Source: Epiperipatus broadwayi (taxonomy: Eukaryota > Onychophora > Udeonychophora > Euonychophora > Peripatidae). From it: a stretch of 64,000 bases of DNA. The stretch covers positions 10,396,644 to 10,460,643 of the forward strand of contig JAQFVV010000029.1 of NCBI GenBank assembly GCA_028023455.1, given 5' to 3'. Positions 11,100 to 22,800 of the stretch are shown here, one piece after another. The stretch's first letter is position 1. Each line of letters starts with the position of its first letter. The notes under the pieces are model-generated. The model saw nothing but the letters and a program-made list of their open reading frames with translations, ran no database searches and was not told the origin of the DNA. Position numbers and translations under genes: made by a program.

Positions 11100-12105
11100 A
11101 CATCACTATAATGAATATTTCTGTAGCTGGTGTAGTGAAAAACTACAGAAATATTATTCATTATTAGATCTCTAGTCTAATGAATGTTTAATAAAAATTA
11201 TTAATATACTTTCATTAAATGATTTGTGTCAAATTGACATTTATTAATTAAACTGTAGTTATCTGCTATTTATATACAGGGCCTTTCAGAGAAAATGTGA
11301 GACCTGGGACAGCTAATATTTTAGAGGCCCTTCAAAATTTAAAATAAGAATGTGAGGAAAGAGAAGCAATGAGAGTTTTACTTCAGGGCCAAGAACAGAA
11401 CTCCGGGAGCAGTTAGTTACGAGTCGCAGAAACAAGCAAGCAGATCAGATCTAGATAGCACTTGGATAGGGTGGATTCATTCTAGCACTGTTAGTATTAT
11501 AAAACAGTATTAACACAACTGAGTGATAGGGGGCTGAGACTATTAGTTCTGCCAGTCGTCGAGCGCTGCAGTCACTTTCATCGCAAAGTTATTAAATTGG
11601 CACCTCATCCCTAAACTGGCTTATGTTTTTGACTCGTGGTATGCCTGCTTGGAAAAGTTTTTCTTGAATATTTTTTTAGGGAATTTAATTGTAGAATTAA
11701 GGTCGTTCTATGAGTTGTGACATCGCTTTGCCTTCTATATTTTTGTTTAACATATTGAGTTACCAAGTTGAGGCTCTTAATATTGTGAGGCCCAGGGCAG
11801 CTGTACCTCCTGGTCCCTCCTCTGATTGGCTCTGTCTATATATATACTGAACAATGATAAAGATAAGAGATTGTGGTCTGAGCCAACTGATGAGTGCTGG
11901 TTCAGCATGAAATGTGCATTTTGGGGATTATCTTTTTACAAGTCTTTGGTCATATATTTATAAATACATCCCTCCACAGGGTATTAGGGGCAGATAGAAA
12001 CCAGTCCCTGCTTTCCGTGAGTGGTGTAGTGAAATTACACTACGGAAATATTCTTTTTGGATAATCTCTGGTCTAATGAATGATCAATAAAATTTATTAA
12101 TATTG
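11100..12105. mobile_element. Repeat-flanked nested element of unknown class
   Basis: Blocks at about 11110-11205 and 12010-12100 are direct repeats, both with a hairpin (GTGTAGTGAAA between complementary arms ending in AAATATT) followed by TCTAGTCTAATGAATG-like text. Between them about 11277-11843 has imperfect inverted ends (TATATACAGGGCC against TATATAGACAGAGCC). The interior has unusually high G+C but no ORF. This may be an old transposon with a second one inside; the class is not recognised. Confidence 0.45.
11859..11935 (+). ncRNA. Hammerhead ribozyme candidate, family 2 (best preserved)
   Basis: Core CTGATGA 11887-11893; stem II GTGCTG/CAGCAT, six pairs with loop GTT (11894-11908); GAAA 11909-11912; stem III ATG/CAT with a 2-nt loop (11912-11919); predicted cleavage after T11920. 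Stem I pairs CCAA (11883-11886) with TTGG (11921-11924), then after an internal loop AAAGATAA (11859-11866) with TTATCTTT (11928-11935). All core residues are present. Confidence 0.75.
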
Positions 12106-12109
12106 TCAC

Positions 12110-14420
12110 TATATTTTGAAACTTCTCTCATATGAATGTGGAGCCATTGTTTTTAAAGGTGTGAAGAGCTGTTTAACTTTAAAAATTCCATAAGATGGAT
12201 ATATTAATTACAAGAAGTCGTCTTAATTATTGTATCAACTAATCAAAAGGTAATCGAAGAGTGTTATGTATCTATTTGAAACAGAATGCTATCCACTGAT
12301 TTAATAGAACTGATATTTTTCAGATCCGTTTGTAACTTTCAATGTGATCTTAAAAAATATAAAGTGATTATAATGCAAATGATTATATCTTCAATGCAAC
12401 TTAGTAGTATATTTTATTATTCTGATAAGCAGTGCATCTTTACTTTGTAAGCAAGTCACTATTTTAATTATTGAAAGATAACCAAACAGCTTTTTTTTTT
12501 TTTAGCAATCTAAGAATAGACTTAATCCACAACACACTCCTTGAAAGAATTCCATACTTTAGTAGTGCTTATTGAGGTATAGAAAGTCCAAATGAATAAT
12601 TTTATTGTTTAATAGCCACTGAAAGTTAGCACAAATAGCAATTGCTTCTAAAGAATAAATACTAGATCTTTAGAATTTATTTTTTTAATGTGATATTTTA
12701 ATTTTAAAATATACTAACTTCCAATCTAAGTTTATGAAAACTTGCATAATATTGATTTTTTTTTATACTAGGAATCTTAACTACAATATAATCCATAAGA
12801 AGACAGTACAAAGCTTTCAAGATATTTTTATATGTTGCATGCCATATTCCCAATAACTTTGGATAATCAATCTAAGATTTATAATTGGCCATATTGTTAA
12901 AAGAAATATATATGTAATAATTGACTATTGTACTAGAGAAATATAATTAAACAAATCACAGATCTTAAATTACACTCAAATGATATTTATTATAACGTAG
13001 AACAAGCTTACTATACTATATATGCATTTCAATAAATCTTTTTTTCATCAATTGAGCTAGAACTTTAAACACCTGAATCTTTGCATCAGAAATGATACTG
13101 TATATATATATTATGTTAAAACTGTTTGATTTTATAGCTTGAATTTATTTGCCATCAAACATAATCTTTAATTTATTAATATATGTGGACATTTGATTGT
13201 GAATAAATTCAAATAATTGCAATCATATTACATAATTTTGGGTGTGAAGGTTCAAGTATCTTAGCCTCTTTTGAGGAAAGAAAGTTTTCAAAATATATAT
13301 AATGAAAAAAAAAAATCTGAAAATTTTAAACTGGGAGATGACTACTGTATAAAATGTGCAATTGTAATTAAGTTTATGTGGGAACTTATTTATTTGAAAA
13401 TATCCTTTTTTATTTTTGTATATTAAGTCTCCAAGAAAAAAAAAGTTGGTTTTTTAATGACATTGAAGTCAATAACATCATCTAATAAGTAAAAAAAATT
13501 TTCTCTCAAGTTTTTGAATCCGGCAGAGTAGCAATACAGTGGATGCACAATAATTTTTAATAACATTAGTCTTTTATTGATACTTCTAAGAATTCCAAAT
13601 AATATCATTTACATTACTATGTTACCCTATCTATTTTGTTCTATTTTCTACCCATAAATTTAAATTAATTTTGCTTAAGGCAAATTTTCTCTAAATTAAT
13701 ATAATTTCTCTCTCATACATGCATTCAAGACTATTTCCTTATTTTCTCAATGACAATCTTTTTTACTTATGCTTTTCAATAATTTATACTTATTTTTTCC
13801 ACATCCATCTTTTCAAAGCTTCCATAGTAGTTGTTTTTCTTCATTTTTTATATTATCCAGATATTTTCTTTAAAAATTGTCATATTTTAGTTTTGCCTCA
13901 TTGGTTAGCGAGTTTAGACGGTTATTCGATATGGGATAGTTTTTCTAATTTTTTAAACTGAATATCTTTATATTCAAGGATTAATGTTCTATAGTTAATG
14001 ACTAGTCCATTTTTTTAGCTATGTTGGTTTTATTTTCTAGACAAATAATATAGAAAATATTTTTCATAAAAATGCAATAAAATTAATTTTAGTTGACATT
14101 CAAATTCATTTTATTTTTTGTTCAATTAAGTAGTCGTCAAAATTAATCAAAAAGATTTTATATTTCTGTAAACAAATATATTTAATAAACTTATTTTGTA
14201 GTATAGAAACCTACTAATCATTCTATTTTATTTTATACTTCATCCAATCATAATTATCAGAATAACAATTTTATATGTAATGTTCTTAAATTCATAATTT
14301 AATGCAGCAGCAATGATGGATTCAAGAGCTGAAAGTCCTTGGATCAATGTTCAATTCTTCTAATTCCAGGACTTTCAATAAGAACCATTCAGTAATTTTT
14401 ATGATAGTGTGATAAGAGTT
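12110..14420. other. No gene seen; AT-rich sequence
   Basis: Low-complexity AT-rich DNA. The open stretches at 13423-13608 and 13719-13961 are hydrophobic AT-composition readings with no splice context or known motif. Confidence 0.5.
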
Positions 14421-14429
14421 CATCACAGA

Positions 14430-14780
14430 GACTTTAGACCACTCAAAGAAATATAGAGAGTTTCATATTAGATGTAACAACAAGAGATCAAAAACAAAAT
14501 ATATGGATGAATGAACAAACAGGCATTACTGGTATTATTGAAAGAACTAAGACACTGAAGTGAAGTTGGACATATTGCTAGAAGAGATAATAGATGGATA
14601 GTTTAAATCTTAAATGGAATTCTGAGAGATCGTAAAAAGACCTAGAAAGAGACCAGTGTGAGATGGATGGATGAAACAAGGAAATGTACTGGGGTAATGT
14701 AGAGAAGAGAGCCTAGAGATTGGAAAAGATGCATTGAACTTGGAGAGACCTTCATCCTACAGTGGATCGATAATGGTTGA
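14430..14780 (+). pseudogene. LINE copy 3, C-terminal tail of the reverse-transcriptase ORF
   Basis: Reads VTTRDQKQNIWMNEQTGI, then after a frameshift GHIARRDNRWI, SVRWMDETRKCTG, RDWKRCIELGETFILQWIDN and a stop at 14778-14780. This is the familiar C-terminal text of the same EN+RT LINE family as 1-3800. The tail of copy 2 (near 51800) ends in the same WIDNG-stop. At least three in-frame stops and one shift; 5'-truncated. Confidence 0.75.
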
Positions 14781-14799
14781 ACATAATGATGAAGTAGTA

Positions 14800-16890
14800 T
14801 AATAGTAGATGATGGATTTGAAACCTAGCATGTAGTTTTTATTTTTTGTAATTCAAAAATAAAACACAGATCTGATTCAAAAGATAAGAATTAAATTACT
14901 TGGTTAAGATGTTAAATAAAAATTCATGATATTTAAGTTATAAATAAATTTGATGAAGTGTTCTGATAATGTGGCAACATGCTAGGATTAATAATAGAAT
15001 ATATCCTAGAAAAATAATACGAACAATCAAAAAATAATGTAACAATTCATAGATAGTTTGCAATGAAAATATAGTGCAATAAAGCCAAGTTTAAAGCAAT
15101 ATCAGGAGGTTATTTATAGATCATTATAGTTAGAAAGATGCTTGTTGAAAGTTTTGTTCAAAAATGAACTTTATATAAAGTACTGGGAGGAAATGGAAAC
15201 AGACTTAATAGTAATAAAGTAAATAAATGAAAAGTTTAGACATATGCTTAGAGGTAAAGGAATTCATGGGAATTAGGAAACCAAGAGATAGGAACTGAAG
15301 AGCAGAGCAAAATTCAGAAAGGTTTAGAGAATGTTGTTAGTATTAAAACATAAGTTGTTAAAATTAGATAAGATTCTTTTAGGTATAATAAATAACAGAA
15401 AGCATTTGCGTTTGAATGAAAAAAAGATTACATATTTACTTAGTTAAATATATGTAAGATTTAGTAAAAAGTGCTCATAAGCTTTTATCTTGTAGCGGCC
15501 TTTTAAAAGTGGAAAGATTTTCATAAATGTTTTTTTTTAGCATATTGATGCAGTAATGTTTTTTTTTTAAAAAAAATTAAAAAGCACACCATTTAGATTT
15601 GTAATTCTTTATTGATTAAAAAATAATTTATATATATATGTATAAAAAAAACTGTACATGTGATTTTAGTTTCACCGGTGTATGAATACTACTTGGTAAC
15701 CCTTTAAAGCCATATAACCAGAAACTAAATAAATGCATTATTTGTTGGCATTATTTTTATAACTGAGTTGTTAACTAACTGGAAGTAAAACCAAAGATTA
15801 ACATTTTTGTTTGTAATTAGTGAAAATTTCTAAAATAATTTAAGGACTTTAATAATTAATTGTCAAAAAATAATAAAGCATTTATTGACCACAAATAATG
15901 ATAATTATTATGGTACTGTAATCTAAAATTAATATAAAAAGTCAGCATACTAAATCACTTAAATTTTTTTATATATTCTGAACCAAACTAAGGATGTAAT
16001 TTATATTCTCAGTTGACTTTCTTTGCTTTATACAGTAGTGGCATCTATATTTTCCCCAAAGTCTTAACTCCAGACAGATGTCACTATAGTATATTTTTCT
16101 TTAAAAAATATGTAAAGGCTAAGTACATCAAGTAACCTATTACTCCGTTTTTTTAGATGATTAATATTAATTATAAAGTATTTGTACCAAATTTTAAACT
16201 CTCAAAAAATTATTGATAATACTATTTAATAATGGGTGAAAAAAGTAGATTAAATGAATAATCCATAATTAAAACTAAATGAAAAAAAAAAACCATGAAT
16301 AAAACACACATTATACACTCCATGTGTGAATATGTATGTGTGTGCATATGTAAGACAATATTGCAAGTTCATATATAGTTTTATATATCCAGAATATCAT
16401 ATATATAAAAGCGCCAATGTCTTGATTATATAATCAATAGATTAGTACAAGAAGCAAAAAATTTAACTTATTTACTTGATAAAATATACTATTATGGTGG
16501 GTTTGTTCTCATTAATAGTACAAAGAGCATTATTGAATTTTGTCATTTTGATGAATATTTATACAATTATTTAATTCAATACTTTTTTGCAAAAGAATTA
16601 TATGAAATTATTTTATTTTAATAAATTTCACACATTTTTACCAATTATTATTTAAAAGGCAACACAAATATCACGTATTTGGAGTATAAACTATATATAT
16701 ATATTGCCTTTATTACATTTCAATGACAGAGTTATCAGTTATTTATAGTTTGTTGTAGCTATTTAAACATTGTAATTATGTATAGATATTAGCAGACTGC
16801 TATAAATCTTGTTTATAATTTATACTTAATATTTAAAATATCCAAACTTAAAACACAGTTAAGTATTTTTAAGTACTTTTTTACTTTACA
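14800..16890. other. No gene seen; AT-rich sequence
   Basis: Poly-A and TATATA runs, no exon-like segment, no clear repeat pair. Confidence 0.45.
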
Positions 16891-16906
16891 ATAGATGATA
16901 TATTCA

Positions 16907-16987
16907 AAGCATCACATGATCACCATTTTATATGCTTACACAGGCTTACACTTGACACTATTGTATGGAGAATTTGCTACTGTTATT
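16907..16987 (+). mobile_element. Internally deleted hammerhead-family element, 81 bp
   Basis: Flanked by a perfect 16-bp duplication ATAGATGATATATTCA (16891-16906 and 16988-17003). The ends match family 1: CATCACATGATCACC at one side and TGTATGGAGAATTTTGC-like text at the other. The hammerhead and middle are missing. Confidence 0.7.
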
Positions 16988-17003
16988 ATAGATGATATAT
17001 TCA

Positions 17004-17520
17004 GGTCATTAATTTAATAGTCAATAAGATATTTGCATATTATTATTTCAGAATCACAGTTTCACATATAATGGATTTTAAATATTAAATTTTTCTAGAT
17101 ATGGAAAGCAGTTACTGATAAATGCTTTTTTTTTTTATTGTATGAGACCCTGAGTGCTGAAACTCATTCCTTTTATTTTGTCCTGTGTAGTTTAGTGTAC
17201 TGATATAAAAACAGATATGAAAGTTAAAGATATCTGGATCTAATTTCTATTCCTCGCTTCTGGTACTCAAACATCACATGACTTGAACAATTAACCAATC
17301 ATTTTTTTTATTCCTTACTTGTAGAATCTTTCACCAGAGGCATTTGTACTAATTAATTTTTATTATTTTCATAAAAATGTTATATTTATTAGAGATGAGT
17401 TGGAATATTAGGATTATACAAATTAGCCACAGATATTTCGAAAAAAGTAAGCAATTTAAAATTTATCTTTTACACTGAACGTAATGTTTAATCTATTTAA
17501 TAATTGATATTATAACCGCA
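17004..17520. other. No gene seen
   Basis: AT-rich sequence between an 81-bp mini-element and Merlin copy 1. No feature found. Confidence 0.4.
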
Positions 17521-17528
17521 ATATTTTT

Positions 17529-18492
17529 GGTAAAGATTTACTATAACGGCCTATGGGTGTTTGCCCTCTATTGTTTAAAATTTAAACTAAGTTGTTTGAC
17601 AATCTTATGTGTATGTTATTATATTACAAATAAATTAAAATTTATTCAAATGTAAAAGATAATAAAAAAAACATTTACCTTTTTAAACATAATTATGTCC
17701 TATACACACTAGGAAGTTGGAGAAAAAAGCGGTATTGCTGTATCTACTCAGGAGGGCAAATTCATGCAGGTACGATGAAAACAAAGCTCTTCTAGTGCCA
17801 GATTGGAATTTCAGCTTAAGCTTTGCTCTCATCCACGTTTTCAATATTCTGGGTGTGTATGTCTTGGTCTTCAGGATGCACGAAATTGTCCTGATGGACG
17901 ACAACCGAATGCATATACACACCATTGTTGAGACTGCTAATGTTATTGTACGCAGCCCAGCCATCGGAAATAATGTGCATAACTGGTAAAATGAACCACT
18001 GTATCAGCCCCTCCAGTGTATCTATCAGCCGTCCTGTCTGCAACTTCTGTCAAGAAGCACTTTCTTGATGCTCTCTCTATACCGCCAGAATAGCAGCAAC
18101 ACTCAAAATTTCACCATCAGGTACTAAGCATGTAGCAGACATTTTTTCCAACTATAAAACTGTACATGTGTGCGTGTAATTCGCACCATCGAACACATAG
18201 AGTGTCTTTTTTTTTTGCAACATGTGCTATAAATGTAGTTATTTTAAATTCTTAAGTTGTAGACAGTTTAAATTCTTAACTTTCAAACAAATTAAAGTAA
18301 TTCTTTTAATTAATGTGGTGTAATTAATCCAACATTCAAAAGGTTTTTTTATTTATTATTATCTTTTACATTTGATTAAATTTTAATTTATTTGTAATAT
18401 AATAATATACACATAAGATTCTCAAACAATTTAGTTTAAATTTTAAACATTAGAGGGCAAACACCCATAGACTGTTATAGTAAACCTTTACC
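17529..18492 (-). mobile_element. Merlin DNA transposon, copy 1
   Basis: 964 bp between terminal inverted repeats that start GGTAAAG and run for about 150 bp. Flanked by an 8-bp duplication ATATTTTT (17521-17528 and 18493-18500), the size known for Merlin/IS1016-type elements. The interior holds an ISXO2-like transposase remnant on the minus strand. The copy at 33624-34593 is a close relative. Confidence 0.9.
17816..18150 (-). pseudogene. ISXO2-like (Merlin) transposase remnant
   Basis: Frame pieces read GGIERASRKCFLTEVAD (near 18090), then DTLEGLIQWFILP, HIISDGWAAYNNISSLNNGV, VHQDNFVHPEDQDIHTQNIE. The SD-x-W-x-x-Y-N block and the HTQNIE block carry the second and third acidic residues expected in this transposase family; the first is not identifiable. 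Frameshifts and lack of N- and C-terminal parts make it inactive. Confidence 0.8.
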
Positions 18493-18499
18493 ATATTTT

Positions 18500-19650
18500 T
18501 TTCCCATAGGATAAATAGTATTAGAGAGTAAAACAGAAATAACTTTATATAAATTTCAGTTATATTTTAAAAAAAAGTGGCAATTTTTAGACTACAAAAT
18601 ACGTTGGGGGGAAAAACTTTCAAAATTTTAGTCTTTTGATAATTTTTGATGAAAATATTACTACAGTTCATATATATTAAATAACTTATAAAAAAGGCCA
18701 TAATAGTTATAATAAGTAAAAATCAATACAATATTTAAAGACTTTAACTAAATATACATATTTATATGAGGGTGTTTGACGGCATTAGGGATTTAAAAAA
18801 AAAAATTTTGAACAATAGATATGTATGTTTATAATTATATACCAAAATCCACAAATCCTTGGCATTTCTTTCTTTCTGTTTTTATCATTTTTCTATGAAA
18901 GATGGTCTTATTTGTTTCCGATTTAATGAGATCCCAAGATAAAAAACGAAATTTGCAATTGTAATGAATAAAAAATGAAATTTAAAAAAAAAGAAGAGAT
19001 GGTGCAGCTGAAATTTCATCAATAATATATTTTACTTTATGAATTAATTAAATATTTGCTTTCTATTTGTTTAAGCGAAGTGTAATTTGTACAACTAAAC
19101 TCTGTGCAAAATTTATATTTATTATTCCATTACTTTCTAATTCATAAAGTTTTTTTTTGACTTTCATGAAACATAATATCACCCATATTGGAAAAAGGAC
19201 TTTTTATAACTAATAATAAATGATTGTTATTAGATATATACCATTAGCTTGTCAGTCATTAAAAGGCATAGTATTGAGAATAATAATTTTTCTTTTGTTG
19301 TTGGAAGATGATATATTTAAGTTATAACAAATGAACAGCACCTTTAATCTTATTATTTATGTATGTAATGTATATATTAACCATATAAAATGTGTATAAT
19401 TATGTAATTAAAATAACTTTACATATATGAACACATATACAAGCATACAGTACATAAAATTAGAAAATAAATAAACCTGCCATTTTACAATGATTTTGCA
19501 TGTCTTCTATGTATGTTCAAAGTAACACAAAGTATTTCAATTTTTTTTTTTAAGAAACGTATATCAGCACCATTATATTATTAAAATATTTACAAATGAG
19601 TTCATTATATATATATAATACCATCATTATTTTCCATTCTAACATATGAA
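18500..19650. other. Presumed 3' flank/UTR of the SH3-SH2 gene
   Basis: AT-rich, no ORF. The transcript end of the minus-strand gene should lie here, but several AATAAA-like hexamers exist and none can be preferred with certainty. Confidence 0.35.
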
Positions 19651-19654
19651 GTTA

Positions 19655-19858
19655 TCAAGTCCTTTTAAAGGGTTTTCCTAATTTTATTTGTTCCAATTTA
19701 TCTCCTGTAAATAAATGATTTTCCTGATAGTATTCAATGATTTCCGATAAATCACTAAATTTATATTGGCCAAATAAAAATTTACAGTCCCGAGTTGTTT
19801 CAATAGGAAAATGCAATACTCGATTTTTATATCTAACAGATAAAGTATATTCATTATC
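19655..19858 (-). CDS. Exon E: C-terminal half of SH2 domain and stop
   Basis: 204 nt, 67 codons plus TGA, with a second stop TAA directly after. The acceptor is a long T-tract ending TTTAG. It begins DNEYTLSVRYKNRVLHFPI, continues with CKFLFGQYKFSDLSEIIEYY and QENHLFTGDKLEQI, and closes with KLGKPFKRT. The strand-C/D pattern and the KFSDLSEIIEYY helix are typical SH2. The protein therefore ends about 10 residues after the SH2. In Vav an SH3 would follow here, and none does. The polyadenylation site is not certain; an AATAAA-type hexamer occurs on this strand about 0.5 kb downstream, near 19120. Confidence 0.92.
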   Translation of the reverse strand, partial: DNEYTLSVRYKNRVLHFPIETTRDCKFLFGQYKFSDLSEIIEYYQENHLFTGDKLEQIKLGKPFKRT

Positions 19859-22800
19859 CTAAAAAAAAAAAACAAAAAAAAAAACATTAAAAAAAATCAC
19901 TTATCTATCTAATCTACCTATTCATTACATATATATATCTCATGTTTTAACATGTATATTATTACTTGGTCAATAATAACACTTTTTAGCCAAATTAAAC
20001 CTCCTATTGCCCAGATAGCGGGAGCACTCAAATTAGCAATGATGAAAGCAGAAAATTGTCCAGTTTAATTTGAATATTAATCTTAAAATATTTGATTATA
20101 AATCTATTAGGCACATGATTTATATCTTTTGGATCAGAAGTAGGTTAGTGGTAAAAGATTAGACTTGACTGTCCTTTTGATCATTATGTTTTATAAAGAT
20201 TTTCTAAACAAAATAGACACAATATAATTTTTTAAGAATATCAATGATCTCTCTAATTATCCTTTGATAATAAATACAGTACTCTGGACAGTATCTTGGT
20301 CAAATGTGTATTACAACTGGTCTCTATACAATTTGAAGATGAGAAATGCTGTTTGAATGCAATAAAATGCTTAGTGCTGATGTGACGATTGTTCATACCC
20401 AAGAAAGAAGCCTAATATCTCATAGATTTCTTGGGCCTTGAGAAAGATAAAATGATCTCAGTAAAAGTTTTTTTGTTATTTACACAAAAGAAATTGTTGG
20501 ATAGAATAGGATATGTCATAAGATACTATATTATTGAAGTAATATTTTTTATTGATTAAAAATTTTTAAATACTTTACCTAAGTCTAAGTATTCAAGGGT
20601 TTTTCAAGATCTTTTGTGAAATTTTAATGCCTCTTATGTGGGCATGAGTAGCTGTCATATCAATGGATAATAGGAAAAATGAACACATTAATGCAATCAA
20701 ACAACTTTCATTATGCTTAATGCTCATTCTTTATATTTCAGGCACTAGTCATATTATAGACTTTACCACCAACAAAATCCTGTTCGTATATGAGACTATA
20801 AGGACAGTTAGAGAGGCCATCAAAATACTTAAAAAAATTAAATTGTAACAATAAACATAATGATGCAGTTAATCTATTTCTTCTGTTTGAGAAAACTCTA
20901 CAAGGCATAATGATCAAAAAATCTTTAATTTCGAATCAAGTTAATTATTTGTTATTTCTACTTCTAATGTGCATTTGGTTTTTTGATATATATACATATT
21001 TATAAAATATTGAACTTGTGATATGTAAGTTTAAATCAAACTAGATTAAAAAATTTTGAAAGAAAAAAAAAAATTACATCTAAAATTAGATAACTCCTAA
21101 TAACAGATAATTATCAAAACCAAAAATTGTGGAATTCACTAAGAAGTACAAGATAATTGTCAAATCCAAAGATTATAGAATTCATTAAGAAATACAATTT
21201 TAATTAAACCAGTAATTAATGACTTCTAAGAATAAGTGGCAGACTTATAAAACCCCTTGAGATTCTAGTAGATTATTAACTTGTCTGAAAATATAGCTCA
21301 CTAAGGAAAAAAGCCTTTCCTACTGCCATGTGGTGATTGTTCACTTCTTCCCTCTTTGTTTTAGCATCTAATTAATAATAAGTAGATACCTATTGTAATG
21401 GAAGACCGCATAAATGACTATTATCCCAGTACGAATCATCACTGAAGGCTCAAAGGGAACCTAGGGCTTACATAAGTTATACTAACCTTATTATTTTTTG
21501 ATAGGCCTTAGGGTGCAGATCTTGAAAATAATCATAGAAGTCGACATATTTGTATATTTATGCTTGTAAATCTATCATGTTATTTGAATATATATTATTG
21601 ATTAATAATAATAATAATCTAAAATTATTATTGTAGATTCATTATGAATAATTTAATTCTGATATAATAAATGGTTAATAGTCACCATATGTCAGGATTG
21701 TTTATTTAATTCATAATTATTCTATGTCTTACTGAAGTATCTGCACGACTATTCTTATACAGCAGATTCAAATATAACAGTTACAGATAGTATTTTGGTC
21801 ACATGGCTGATAGATTTGTAAACAAGTATTTAAGACTAATTTTTTTAATAAACTGGGAAGTTTTTTTTGTTTTCAGCATCTTTATAAAATAATTATTTAA
21901 GTGATCCTTGCTGCCTGGATAATAGCAATCGAGATCTAGCCTAAATGTTGGTACGAATTTGATATTAACTATAAGCATCTGTAAACATGGACAAATTGAG
22001 ATACATGTTTATATCATTTTCCCAAAAAATATTCACTTTAATATATATATAAAGGAATTAAAAAGAAGGATATATATATATGAAGCCACAATATAAATAA
22101 AGATAAATATAAAAAATATATATATACAAATAAATATTTAGTTTGGGTTTATGTAAATGTGTGGAAGAATCTATATATCAGGGGTAGCCAATTTTTATGT
22201 TCATAAGATCTACTTTTTATTTTAAAAATGTTTTGTGATCGACTTGTCATAGCTGTAGTCTAAGTGGAGGGAGGTATGAAATACATATCATTTTTATATA
22301 TCTACCAAGTAAAAAATAATTACTTAACGGGCCAAAAAACTCATGTCAGGAAGAATTAAAGCAACATGAGTAATTGTTAACAATATTTATTAATTCAAAT
22401 TAGCTACATTAAATCAAGATTAAAGATATTATTTTCAATAATAATACAACTTAGTGGACTTCACCTATCTAGAATAGAAAAAAAAATTAGAACAAAAAAA
22501 CTTAAAAATCTTGACTTAATTTGTTTCACTCATTACCCGCAGCTCTTGCCAGATTGGCCTCGCGATCGACCGGTGGATCACAATCGACTTATTGGACACC
22601 CCTGCTATATTTGATTAAATAAACATTTACATGTAGGTATATTATATGTACACAAGCATATGTGTAATACATATATATATAAACCAAATATGGTCAACAT
22701 TTAACCACATCAAGCAATTAATATAATGTTTTCTTAGTTGTTAGATTTTTAACTAACTGTAACATTGTGTGGAAAATATAGTTTAGTCTAACTATATTTG

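Noticed and set aside
17717-17989. 90-codon ORF opposite the Merlin transposase
   Set aside because: Shadow of the minus-strand transposase remnant.
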